From Luzula sylvatica (lineage: Eukaryota > Streptophyta > Magnoliopsida > Poales > Juncaceae), in contig OX326959.1 in assembly GCA_946800325.1 (NCBI GenBank), positions 32,464,527 to 32,528,526 of the forward strand: a stretch of DNA of 64,000 nt, written 5' to 3'. This document shows, one piece after another, positions 1 to 11,879 of this stretch. Position numbers and translations under genes: made by a program. The notes beneath the pieces are model-generated. The model was not told the origin of the DNA. It worked only from the letters and a program-made list of their open reading frames with translations, and ran no database searches. Numbering within the stretch: position 1 is the first letter of the stretch; each line of letters starts with the position of its first letter.

Positions 1-124
1 GTTTTTCGATTCAAAACAAGATTTTAACGCTTTGATGAGTTCAAATAACGTGTTTTGAGATCATTTGTATCGTATCTTTTACTACATAATTTTTCACCAA
101 ATTTCACAAACACTAAGTAAGTTT
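1..124. repeat. Reference monomer (first unit)
   Basis: This unit sets the position numbering. Landmarks are GTTTTTCGATTC (1-12), TCAAAACA (11-18), the type-defining hexamer at 34-39 (here GATGAG), TGTTTTGA (51-58, inverted repeat of 11-18), GATC (59-62), the GTATC-GTATC direct repeat (67-76), TTTTCACCAAATTTCACAAA (91-110), AAACACTAAG (108-117) and the variable tail ending in GTTT. This copy carries T at position 90 and T at 118. Those two changes travel with the GATGAG type through most of the window. TaqI (TCGA, 6-9) is present in nearly every unit. DpnII (GATC) is present in all units except those with GAGTTC at 57-62. Confidence 0.9.
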
Positions 125-2852
125 GTTTTTCGATTCAAAACAAGATTTTAACGCTTTGAGAAGTTCAAATAACGTGTTTTGAGTTCATTTGTATCGTATC
201 TTTTACTACATAACTTTTCACCAAATTTCACAAACACTAAGAAAGTTTGTTTTTCGATTCAAAACAAGATTTTAACGTTTTGAGGAGTTCAAATAACGTG
301 TTTTGAGATCATTTGTATCGTATCTTTTACTACATAAATTTTCACCAAATTTCACAAACACTAAGAAAGTTTGTTTTTCGATTCAAAACAAGATTTTAAC
401 GTTTTGAGGAGTTCAAATAACGTGTTTTGAGATCATTTGAATCGTATCTTTAACTACATAACTTTTCACCAAATTTCACAAACACTAAGAAAGTTTGTTT
501 TTCGATTCAAAAGAAGATTTTAACACTTTGTGCAGTTCAAATAACGTGTTTTGAGTTCATTTGTATCGTATCTTTTACTACATAACTTTTCACCAAATTT
601 CACAAACACTAAGTAAGTTTGTTTTCCGATTCAAAACAAGATTTTAACGCTTTGAGGAGTTCAAATGACGTGTTTTGAGATCATTTGTATCGTATCTTTT
701 ACTACATAACTTTTCACCAAATTTCACAAACACTAAGAAAGTTTGTTTTTCGATTCAAAACAAGATTTTAACGCTTTGTGGAGTTCAAATAACGTGTTTT
801 GAGATCATTTGTATCGTATCTTTTACTACATAACTTTTCACCAAATTTCTCAAACAATAAGAAAGTTTGTTTTTCGATTCAAAACAAGATTTTAACACTT
901 CGAGGAGTTCAAATAACGTGTTTTGAGATCATTTGTATCCTATCTTTTACTACATAACTTTTCACCAAATTTCACAAACACTAAGAAAGTTTGTTTTTCG
1001 ATTCAAAACAAGATTTGAACACTTCGAGGAGTTCAAATAACGTATTTTGAGATCATTTGTATCGTATCTTTTACTACATAACTTTTCACCAAATTTCACA
1101 AACACTAAGAAAGTTTGTTTTTCGATTCAAAACAAGATTTTAACGCTTTGAGGAGTTCAAATAACGTGTTTTGAGATCATTTGTATCGTATCTTTTACTA
1201 CATAACTTTTCACCAAATTTCACAAACACTAAGAAAGTTTGTTTTTCGATTCAAAACAAGATTTTAACGCTTTGTGGAGTTCAAATAATGTGTTTTGAGT
1301 TCATTTGTATCGTATCTTTTACTACATAACTTTTCACCAAATTTCACAAACAGTAAGAAAGTTTGTTTTTCGATTCAAAACAAGATTTTAACGCTTTGAG
1401 GAGTTCAAATAACGTGTTTTGAGATCATTTGTATCGTATCTTTTACTACATAACTTTTCACCAAATTTCACAAACACTAAGTAAGTTTGTTTTTCGATTC
1501 AAAACAAGATTTTAACGCTTTGAAGAGTTCAAATAACGTGTTTTGAGTTCATTTGTATCGTATCTTTTACTACATAACTTTTCACCAAATTTCACAAACA
1601 CTAATTAAGTTTGTTTTTCGATTCAAAACAAGATTTTAACGCTTTGAGAAGTTCAAATAACGTGTTTTGAGATCATTTGTATCGTATCTTTTACTACATA
1701 ACTTTTCACCAAATTTCACAAACACTAATTAAGTTTGTTTTTCGATTCAAAACAAGGTTTTAACGCTTTGAGAAGTTCAAATAACGTGTTTTGAGATCAT
1801 TTGTATCGTATCTTTTACTACATAACTTTTCACCAAATTTCACAAACACTAAGAATGTTTGTTTTTCGATTCAAAACAAGATTTTAACGCTTTGAGGAGT
1901 TCAAATAACGTGTTTTGAGATCATTTGTATCGTATCTTTTACTACATAACTTTTCACCAAATTTCACAAACACTAAGAAAGTTTGTTTTTCGATTCAAAA
2001 CAAGATTTTAACGCTTTGAGGAGTTCAAATAAGGTGTTTTGAGATCATTTGTATCGTATCTTTTACTACATAACTTTTCACCAAATTTCACAAACACTAA
2101 GAAAGTTTGTTTTTCGATTCAAAACAAGATTTTAACACTTTGAGGAGTTCAAATAACGTGTTTTGAGATCATTTGTATCGTATCTTTTACTACATAACTT
2201 TTCACCAAATTTCACAAACACTAAGAAAGTTTGTTTTTCGATTCAAAACAAGATTTTAACGCTTTGAGGAGTTCAAATAACGTGTTTTGAGATCATTTGT
2301 ATCGTATCTTTTACTACATAACTTTTCACCAAATTTCACAAACACTAAGTAAGTTTGTTTTTCGATTCAAAACAAGATTTTAACGCTTTGAGGAGTTCAA
2401 ATAACGTGTTTTGAGATCATTTGTATCCTATCTTTTACTACATAACTTTTCACCAAATTACACAAACACTAAGAAAGTTTGTTTTTCGATTCAAAACATG
2501 ATTTTAACGCTTTGAGGAGTTCAAATAACGTGTTTTGAGATCATTTGTATCGTATCTTTTACTACATAACTTTTCACCAAATTTCACAAACACTAAGTAA
2601 GTTTGTTTTTCGATTCAAAACAAGATTTTAACGCTTTGTGGAGTTCAAATAACGTGTTTTTAGATCATTTGTATCGTATCTTTCACTACATAACTTTTCA
2701 CCAAATTTCACAAACACTAAGAAAGTTTGTTTTTCGATTCAAAACAAGATTTTAACGTTTTGAGGAGTTCAAATAACATGTTTTGAGATCATTTGTATCG
2801 TATCTTTTACTACATAACTTTTCACCAAATTTCACAAACACTAAGAAAGTTT

Positions 2853-3720
2853 GTTTCTCGATTCAAAACAAGATTTTAACGCTTTGTGGAGTTCAAATAA
2901 CGTGTTTTGAGATCATTTGTATCGTATCTTTTACTACATAACTTTTCACCAAATTTCACAAACACTAAGAAAGTTTGTTTTTCGATTCAAAACAAGATTT
3001 TAACGCTTTGAGGAGTTCAAATAACGTGTTTTGAGATCATTTGTATTGTATATTTTACTACATAACGTTTCACCAAATTTCACAAACACTAAGAAAGTTT
3101 GTTTTTCGATTCAAAACAAGATTTTAACGCTTTGTGGAGTTCAAATAACGTGTTTTGAGTTCATTTGTATCGTATCTTTTACTACATAACTTTTCACCAA
3201 ATTTCACAAACACTAATTAAGTTTGTTTTTCGATTCAAAACAAGATTTTAACGCTTTGAGAAGTTCAAATAACGTGTTTTGAGATCATTTGTATCGTATC
3301 TTTTACTACTTAACTTTTCACCAAATTTCACAAACACTAAGAATGTTTGTTTTTCGATTCAAAACAAGATTTTAACGCTTTGAGGAGTTCAAATAACGTG
3401 TTTTGAGATCATTTGTATCGTATCTTTTACTACATAACTTTTCACCAAATTTCACAAACACTAAGAAAGTTTGTTTTTCGATTCAAAACAAGATTTTAAC
3501 GCTTTGTGGAGTTCAAATAACGTGTTTTGAGATCATTTGTATCGTATCTTTAACTACATAACTTTTCACCAAATTTCACAAACACTAAGAAAGTTTGTTT
3601 TTCGATTCAAAACAAGATTTTAACGCTTTGATGAGTTCAAATAACGTGTTTTGAGATCATTTGTATCGTATCTTTTACTACATAACTTTTCACCAAATTT
3701 CACAAACACTAAGAAAGTTT
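2853..3720. repeat. 7-monomer segment, copy 1 of a dispersed pair
   Basis: Seven units in the order B (with TTTCTCG), A (with TATTGTATATTTT and ACGTTTC), B (GAGTTC), D (CTTAAC), A, B (TTAAC), C. The same order and markers recur at 6052-6919. The offset is 3,199 bp, which is 26 monomers minus the 25 bp lost in the short unit at 5829-5927. The match breaks after the C unit, where this copy runs into the GGTATATTTT triplet and the other runs into a D unit. This fits segmental duplication by unequal exchange. Confidence 0.8.
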
Positions 3721-4092
3721 GTTTTTCGATTCAAAACAAGATTTTAACGCTTTGAGGAGTTCAAATAACGTGTTTTGAGATCATTTGTATGGTATATTTT
3801 ACTACATAACTTTTCACCAAATTTCACAAACACTAAGAAAGTTTGTTTTTCGATTCAAAACAAGATTTTAACGCTTTGAGGAGTACAAATAACGTGTTTT
3901 GAGATCATTTGTATGGTATATTTTACTACATAACTTTTCACCAAATTTCACAAACACTAAGAAAGTTTGTTTTTCGATTCAAAACAAGATTTTAACGCTT
4001 TGAGGAGTTCAAATAACGTGTTTTGAGATCATTTGTATGGTATATTTTACTACATAACTTTTCACCAAATTTCACATACACTAAGAAAGTTT
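3721..4092. repeat. Single-monomer tandem triplication (GGTATATTTT variant)
   Basis: Three consecutive type A monomers share GTATGGTATATTTT in place of GTATCGTATCTTTT, a combination I did not see elsewhere in the window. The middle copy has a private GAGTACAA and the last has CACATACAC. A rare haplotype confined to three adjacent units points to local one-monomer expansion, followed by a few private mutations. Confidence 0.8.
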
Positions 4093-4340
4093 GTTTTTCG
4101 ATTCAAAACAAGATTTTAACGCTTTGTGGAGTTCAAATAACGTGTTTTGAGTTCATTTGTATCGTATCTTTTACTACATAACTTTTCACCAAATTTCACA
4201 AACACTTAGTAAGTTTGTTTTTCGATTCAAAACAAGATTTTAACGCTTTGAGGAGTTGAAATAACGTGTTTTGAGATCATTTGTATCGTATCTTTTACTA
4301 CATAACTTTTCACCAAATTTCACAAACACTAAGAATGTTT

Positions 4341-5704
4341 GTTTTTCGATTCAAAACAAGATTTTAACGCTTTGAGGAGTTCAAATAACGTGTTTTGAGA
4401 TCATTTGTATCGTAGCTTTTACTACATAACTTTTCACCAAATTTCACAAACACTAAGTAAGTTTGTTTTTCGATTCAAAACAAGATTTTAACGCTTTGTG
4501 GAGTTCAAATAACGTGTTTTTAGATCATTTGTATCGTATCTTTCACTACATAACTTTTCACCAAATTTCACAAACACTAAGAAAGTTTGTTTTTCGATTC
4601 AAAACAAGATTTTAACGTTTTGAGGAGTTCAAATAACGTGTTTTGAGATCATTTGTATCGTATCTTTTACTACATAACTTTTCACCAAATTTCACAAACA
4701 CTAAGAAAGTTTGTTTTTCGATTCAAAACAATATTTTAACGCTTTGTGGAGTTCAAATAACGTGTTTTGAGTTCATTTGTATCGTATCTTTTACTACATA
4801 ACTTTTCACCAAATTTCACAAACACTAAGAAAGTTTGTTTTTCGATTCAAAACAAGATTTTAACACTTTGAGGAGTTCAAATAACGTGTTTTGAGATCAT
4901 TTGTATCGTATCTTTTACTACATAACTTTTCACCAAATTTCACAAACACTAAGAAAGTTTGTTTTTCGATTCAAAACAAGATTTTAACGCTTTGTGGAGT
5001 TCAAATAACGTGTTTTGAGTTCATTTGTATCGTATCTTTTACTACATTACTTTTCACCAAATTTCACAAACACTAAGTAAGTTTGTTTTTCGATTCAAAA
5101 CAAGATTTTAACGCTTTGAGGAGTTCAAATAACGTGTTTTGAGATCATTTGTATCCTATCTTTTACTACATAACTTTTCACCAAATTCCACAAACACTAA
5201 GAAAGTTTGTTTTTCGATTCAAAACAAGATTTTAACGCTTTGAGGAGTTCAAATAACGTGTTTTGAGATCATTTGTATCGTATCTTTTACTACATAACTT
5301 TTCACCAAATTTCACAAACACTAAGTAAGTTTGTTTTTCGATTCAAAACAAGATTTTAACGCTTTGTGGAGTTCAAATAACGTGTTTTTAGATCATTTGT
5401 ATCGTATCTTTCACTACATAACTTTTCACCAAATTTCACAAACACTAAGAAAGTTTGTTTTTCGATTCAAAACAAGATTTTAACGTTTTGAGGAGTTCAA
5501 ATAACGTGTTTTGAGATCATTTGTATCGTATCTTTTACTACATAACTTTTCACCAAATTTCACAAACACTAAGAAAGTTTGTTTTTCGATTCAAAACAAT
5601 ATTTTAACGCTTTGTGGAGTTCAAATAACGTGTTTTGAGTTCATTTGTATCGTATCTTTTACTACATAAGTTTTCACCAAATTTCACAAACAATAAGAAA
5701 GTTT
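4341..5704. repeat. 7-monomer (868 bp) spaced duplication
   Basis: Four monomers at 4341-4836 recur at 5209-5704, exactly 868 bp (7 units) later. The order is A, B with TTTTTAGATC plus TTTCACTAC, E, and B with ACAATATTTT plus GAGTTC. The rare markers T4521/T5389 and T4732/T5600 pair at that spacing. The first three of these units also resemble 2481-2852, which is 15 monomers upstream. Between the copies lies a run of ordinary A and B units. Unit order diverges immediately after the shared block. Confidence 0.8.
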
Positions 5705-5828
5705 GTTTTTCGATTCAAAACAAGATTTTAACGCTTTGAGGAGTTCAAATAACGTGTTTTGAGATCATTTGTATCGTATCTTTTACTACTTAACTTTTCA
5801 CCAAATTTCACAAACACTAAGAAAGTTT

Positions 5829-5927
5829 GTTTTTCGATTCAAAACAAGATTTTAACGCTTTGAGGAGTTCAAATAACGTGTTTTGAGATCATTTGTATCG
5901 TATCTTTTACAAACACTAAGAAAGTTT
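5829..5927. repeat. Truncated 99-bp monomer (25-bp internal deletion)
   Basis: This is the only unit whose length differs from 124 bp. After TATCTTTTAC at 5901-5910 the sequence jumps straight to AAACACTAAG, so consensus positions 83-107 (25 bp, from TACATAAC to TTTCAC) are missing. The bases on both sides of the join allow a 2-bp AC microhomology. The deletion shifts the register of every later monomer from 1+124n to 5928+124n, which makes it a physical landmark in an otherwise uniform array. Confidence 0.95.
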
Positions 5928-6051
5928 GTTTTTCGATTCAAAACAAGATTTTAACGCTTTGTGGAGTTCAAATAATGTGTTTTGAGTTCATTTGTATCGT
6001 ATCTTTTACTACATAACTTTTCACCAAATTTCACAAACACTAAGAAAGTTT

Positions 6052-6919
6052 GTTTCTCGATTCAAAACAAGATTGTAACGCTTTGTGGAGTTCAAATAAC
6101 GTGTTTTGAGATCATTTGTATCGTATCTTTTACTACATAACTTTTCACCAAATTTCACAAACACTAAGAAAGTTTGTTTTTCGATTCAAAACAAGATTTT
6201 AACGCTTTGAGGAGTTCAAATAACGTGTTTTGAGATCATTTGTATTGTATATTTTACTACATAACGTTTCACCAAATTTCACAAACACTAAGAAAGTTTG
6301 TTTTTCGATTCAAAACAAGATTTTAACGCTTTGTGGAGTTCAAATAACGTGTTTTGAGTTCATTTGTATCGTATCTTTTACTACATAACTTTTCACCAAA
6401 TTTCACAAACACTAAGTAAGTTTGTTTTTCGATTCAAAACAAGATTTTAACGCTTTGAGAAGTTCAAATAACGTGTTTTGAGATCATTTGTATCGTATCT
6501 TTTACTACTTAACTTTTCACCAAATTTCACAAACACTAAGAATGTTTGTTTTTCGATTCAAAACAAGATTTTAACGCTTTGAGGAGTTCAAATAACGTGT
6601 TTTGAGATCATTTGTATCGTATCTTTTACTACATAACTTTTCACCAAATTTCACAAACACTAAGAAAGTTTGTTTTTCAATTCAAAACAAGATTTTAACG
6701 CTTTGTGGAGTTCAAATAACGTGTTTTGAGATCATTTGTATCGTATCTTTAACTACATAACTTTTCACCAAATTTCACAAACACTAAGAAAGTTTGTTTT
6801 TCGATTCAAAACAAGATTTTAACGCTTTGATGAGTTCAAATAACGTGTTTTGAGATCATTTGTATCGTATCTTTTACTACATAATTTTTCACCAAATTTC
6901 ACAAACACTAAGTAAGTTT
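6052..6919. repeat. 7-monomer segment, copy 2 of a dispersed pair
   Basis: This is the partner of 2853-3720, with the same seven types and markers: TTTCTCG, TATTGTATATTTT with ACGTTTC, GAGTTC, CTTAAC, TTAAC, GATGAG. Private differences include GATTGTAAC in the first unit and TTTTTCAATTC in the sixth, the latter a CpG loss at positions 7-8. Its last unit doubles as the first unit of the 8-monomer repeat that follows, so the two duplications overlap. Confidence 0.8.
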
Positions 6920-8779
6920 GTTTTTCGATTCAAAACAAGATTTTAACGCTTTGAGAAGTTCAAATAACTTGTTTTGAGTTCATTTGTATCGTATCTTTTA
7001 CTACATAACTTTTCACCAAATTTCACAAACACTAAGAAAGTTTGTTTTTCGATTCAAAACAAGATTTTAACGTTTTGAGGAGTTCAAATAACGTGTTTTG
7101 AGATCATTTGTATCGTATCTTTTACTACATAAATTTTCACCAAATTTCACAAACACTAAGAAAGTTTGTTTTTCGATTCAAAACAAGATTTTAACGTTTT
7201 GAGGAGTTCAAATAACGTGTTTTGAGATCATTTGAATCGTATCTTTAACTACATAACTTTTCACCAAATTTCACAAACACTAAGAAAGTTTGTTTTTCGA
7301 TTCAAAACAAGATTTTAACGCTTTGTGGAGTTCAAATAACGTGTTTTGAGTTCATTTGTATCGTATCTTTTACTACATAACTTTTCACCAAATTTCACAA
7401 ACACTAAGTAAGTTTGTTTTCCGATTCAAAACAAGATTTTAACGCTTTGAGGAGTTCAATTAACGTGTTTTGAGTTCATTTGTATCGTATCTTTTACTAC
7501 ATAACTTTTCACCAAATTTCACAAATACTAAGAAAGTTTGTTTTTCGATTCAAAACAAGATTTTAACGCTTTGTGGAGTTCAAATAACGTGTTTTGAGAT
7601 CATTTGTATCGTATCTTTAACTACATAACTTTTCACCAAATTTCACAAACACTAAGAAAGTTTGTTTTTCGATTCAAAACAAGATTTTAACGCTTTGTGG
7701 AATTCAAATAACGTGTTTTGAGATCATTTGTATCGTATCTTTAACTACATAACTTTTCACCAAATTTCACAAACACTAAGAAAGTTTGTTTTTCGATTCA
7801 AAACAAGATTTTAACGCTTTGATGAGTTCAAATAACGTGTTTTGAGATCATTTGTATCGTATCTTTTACTACATAATTTTTCACCAAATTTCACAAACAC
7901 TAAGTAAGTTTGTTTTTCGATTCAAAACAAGATTTTAACGCTTTGAGAAGTTCAAATAACGTGTTTTGAGTTCATTTGTATCGTATCTTTTACTACATAA
8001 CTTTTCACCAAATTTCACAAACACTAAGAAAGTTTGTTTTTCGATTCAAAACAAGATTTTAACGTTTTGAGGAGTTCAAATAACGTGTTTTGAGATCATT
8101 TGTATCGTATCTTTTACTACATAAATTTTCACCAAATTTCACAAACACTAAGAAAGTTTGTTTTTCGATTCAAAACAAGATTTTAACGTTTTGAGGAGTT
8201 CAAATAACGTGTTTTGAGATCATTTGAATCGTATCTTTAACTACATAACTTTTCACCAAATTTCACAAACACTAAGAAAGTTTGTTTTTCGATTCAAAAC
8301 AAGATTTTAACGCTTTGTGGAGTTCAAATAACGTGTTTTGAGTTCATTTGTATCGTATCTTTTACTACATAACTTTTCACCAAATTTCACAAACACTAAG
8401 TAAGTTTGTTTTCCGATTCAAAACAAGATTTTAACGCTTTGAGGAGTTCAATTAACGTGTTTTGAGTTCATTTGTATCGTATCTTTTACTACATAACTTT
8501 TCACCAAATTTCACAAACACTAAGAAAGTTTGTTTTTCGATTCAAAACAAGATTTTAACGCTTTGTGGAGTTCAAATAACGTGTTTTGAGATCATTTGTA
8601 TCGTATCTTTAACTACATAACTTTTCACCAAATTTCACAAACACTAAGAAAGTTTGTTTTTCGATTCAAAACAAGATTTTAACGCTTTGTGGAATTCAAA
8701 TAACGTGTTTTGAGATCATTTGTATCGTATCTTTAACTACATAACTTTTCACCAAATTTCACAAACACTAAGAAAGTAT
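6796..8779. repeat. 8-monomer higher-order repeat, two copies of 992 bp
   Basis: The copies are 6796-7787 and 7788-8779. The order in both is C (T90), D with GAGTTC, E with ATAAATTTT, E with GAATCG, B with GAGTTC, A with TTCCG plus CAATTAACG, B with TTAAC, and B with GGAATTC. Rare markers pair at 992 bp: C7421/C8413, T7460/T8452 and the EcoRI sites at 7700 and 8692. Differences I saw are AACTTG in the second unit of copy 1 and ACAAATACT in its seventh. A third copy starts at 8780 and matches for about two units. A shorter, more diverged version of the cassette opens the window. Confidence 0.9.
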
Positions 8780-11700
8780 GTTTTTCGATTCAAAACAAGA
8801 TTTTAACGCTTTGATGAGTTGAAATAACGTGTTTTGAGATCATTTGTATCGTATCTTTTACTACATAATTTTTCACCAAATTTCACAAACACTAAGTAAG
8901 TTTGTTTTTCGATTCAAAACAAGATTTTAACGCTTTGAGAAGTTCAAATAACGTGTTTTGAGTTCATTTGTATCGTATCTTTTACTACATAACTTTTCAC
9001 CAAATTTCACAAACACTAAGTAAGTTTGTTTTTCGATTCAAAACAAGATTTTAACGCTTTGAGAAGTTCAAATAACGTGTTTTGAGATCATTTGTATCGT
9101 AACTTTTACTACTTAACTTTTCACCAAATTTCACAAACACTAAGAATGTTTGTTTTTCGATTCAAAACAAGATTTTAACGCTTTGAGGAGTTCAAATAAC
9201 GTGTTTTGAGATCATTTGTATCGTATCTTTTACTACATAACTTTTCACCAAATTTCACAAGCACCAAGAAAGTTTGTTTTTCGATTCAAAACAAGATTTT
9301 AACGCTTTGTGGAGTTCAAATAACGTGTTTTGAGATCATTTGTATCGTATCTTTAACTACATAACTTTTCACCAAATTTCACAAACACTAAGAAAGTTTG
9401 TTTTTCGATTCAAAACAAGATTTTAACGCTTTGATGAGTTCAAATAACGTGTTTTGAGATCATTTGTATCGTATCTTTTACTACATAATTTTTCACCAAA
9501 TTTCACAAACACTAAGTAAGTTTGTTTTTCGATTCAAAACAAGATTTTAACGCTTTGAGAAGTTCAAATAACGTGTTTTGAGTTCATTTGTATCGTATCT
9601 TTTACTACATAATTTTTCACCAAATTTCACAAACACTAAGAAAGTTTGTTTTTCGATTCAAAACAAGATTTTAACGTTTTGAGGAGTTCAAATAACGTGT
9701 TTTGAGATCATTTGTATCGTATCTTTTACTACATAAATTTTCACCAAATTTCACAAACACTAAGAAAGTTTGTTTTTCGATTCAAAACAAGATTTTAACG
9801 TTTTGAGGTGTTCAAATAACTTGTTTTGAGATCATTTGAATCGTATCTTTAACTACATAACTTTTTACCAAATTTCACAAACACTAAGAAAGTTTGTTTT
9901 TCGATTCAAAACAAGATTTTAACGCTTTGATGAGTTCAAATAACGTGTTTTGAGATCATTTGTATCCTATCTTTTACTACATAACTTTTCACCAAATTTC
10001 ACAAACACTAAGAAAGTTTGTTTTTCGATTCAAAACAAGATTTGAACACTTCGAGGAGTTCAAATAACGTATTTTGAGATCATTTGTATCGTATCTTTTA
10101 CTACATAACTTTTCACCAAATTTCACAAACACTAAGAAAGTTTGTTTTTCGATTCAAAACAAGATTTTAACGCTTTGTGGAGTTCAAATAACGTGTTTTG
10201 AGATCATTTGTATCGTATCTTTAACTACATAACTTTTCACCATTTTTCACAAACACTAAGAAAGTTTGTTTTTCGATTCAAAACAAGATTTTAACGCTTT
10301 GTGGAGTTCAAATAACGTGTTTTGAGATCATTTGTATTGTATCTTTAACTACATAACTTTTCACCAAATTTCACAAACACTAAGAAAGTTTGTTTTTCGA
10401 TTCAAAACAAGATTTTAACGCTTTGTGGAGTTCAAATAACGTGTTTTGAGATCATTTGTATCGTATCTTTAACTACATAACTTTTAACCAAATTTCACAA
10501 ACACTAAGAAAGTTTGTTTTTCGATTCAAAACAAGATTTTAACGCTTTGAGGAGTTCAAATAACGTGTTTTGAGATCATTTGTATCGTATCTTTTACTAC
10601 ATAACTTTTCACCAAATTTCACAAACACTAAGAAAGTTTGTTTTTTGATTCAAAACAAGATTTTAACGCTTTGAGGAGTTCAAATAACGTGTTTTGAGAT
10701 CATTTGTATTGTATATTTTACTACATAACGTTTCACCAAATTTCACAAACACTAAGAAAGTTTGTTTTTCGATTCAAAACAAGATTTTAACGCTTTGTGG
10801 AGTTCAAATAACGTGTTTTGAGTTCATTTGTATCGTATCTTTTACTACATAACTTTTCACCAAATTTCACAAACACTAAGTAAGTTTGTTTTTCGATTCA
10901 AAACAAGATTTTAACGCTTTGAGAAGTTCAAATAACGTGTTTTGAGATCATTTGTATCGTATCTTTTACTACTTAACTTTTCACCAAATTTCACAAACAC
11001 TAAGAATGTTTGTTTTTCGATTCAAAACAAGATTTTAACGCTTTGAGGAGTTCAAATAACGTGTTTTGAGATCATTTGTATCGTATCTTTTACTACATAA
11101 CTTTTCACCAAATTTCACAAACACTAAGAAAGTTTGTTTTTCGATTCAAAACAAGATTTTAACGCTTTGTGGAGTTCAAATAACGTGTTTTGAGATCATT
11201 TGTATCGTATCTTTAACTACATAACTTTTCACCAAATTTCACAAACACTAAGAAAGTTTGTTTTTCGATTCAAAACAAGATTTTAACGCTTTGAGGAGTT
11301 CAAATAACGTGTTTTGAGATCATTTGTATCGTATCTTTTACTACATAACTTTTCACCAAATTTCACAAACACTAAGAAAGTTTGTTTTTCGATTCAAAAC
11401 AAGATTTTAACGCTTTGTGGAGTTCAAATAACGTGTTTTGAGATCATTTGTATCGTATCTTTAACTACATAACTTTTCACCAAATTTCACAAACACTAAG
11501 AAAGTTTGTTTTTCGATTCAAAACAAGATTTTAACGCTTTGTGGAGTTCAAATAACGTGTTTTGAGATCATTTGTATCGTATCTTTAACTACATAACTTT
11601 TAACCAAATTTCACAAACACTAAGAAAGTTTGTTTTTCGATTCAAAACAAGATTTTAACGCTTTGTGGAGTTCAAATAACGTGTTTTGAGATCATTTGTA

Positions 11701-11879
11701 TCGTATCTTTTACTACATAACTTTTCACCAAATTTCACAAACACTAAGAAAGTTTGTTTTTCGATTCAAAACAAGATTTTAACGCTTTGTGGAGTTCAAA
11801 TAACGTGTTTTGAGATCATTTGTATCGTATCTTTAACTACATAACTTTTCACCAAATTTCACAAACCCTAAGAAAGTTT
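8780..11879. repeat. 25-monomer stretch with near-complete cassette order
   Basis: Twenty-five units in the order C, D, D (GTAACTTTT, CTTAAC), A (ACCAAG), B, C, D (GAGTTC), E, E (AACTTG, GAATCG), C (CCTATC), F, B, B (TATTGT), B (TTTTAACC), A, A (TATATTTT), B (GAGTTC), D (CTTAAC), A, B, A, B, B (TTTTAACC), B, B (AAACCCTAA). From the CCTATC unit at 9896 onward, the order of types agrees with that at 44120 and 47220, about 34 kb away. This makes it a candidate for the parental arrangement from which later blocks were cut. The CCTATC unit lacks the C18 change seen in most of its later copies. Confidence 0.75.

Larger units (their letters stand above)
1..5828. repeat. Left block: 47 monomers with many private substitutions
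   Basis: This block holds 47 units of exactly 124 bp. Monomer types A to E alternate without one dominant higher-order period. Many units carry substitutions I saw only once or twice, for example G at 1353, G at 2033, A at 2460, T at 2499, T at 4077, T at 4207, G at 4258, T at 5048 and C at 5188. The opening units (C, D with GAGTTC, E, E with GAATCG, then a unit with TTCCG) repeat the order of the 8-monomer cassette found complete at 6796-8779. The higher load of private changes than in the right half suggests an older or less homogenised part of the array. That is inference from reading, not a computed divergence. Confidence 0.85.

Noticed and set aside
4891..5076. 61-codon open reading frame on the plus strand
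   Set aside because: It starts at a TTG inside the satellite and is open only because a private T at 5048 removes a stop (ACATAAC to ACATTAC). It crosses two monomers in two different frames, has no ribosome-binding or promoter context and is not repeated elsewhere. It is a chance frame in a noncoding repeat.
11863..11871. Interstitial telomere repeat
   Set aside because: Only a single nonamer AAACCCTAA is present, made by one substitution in the satellite. There is no tandem run of telomere units.
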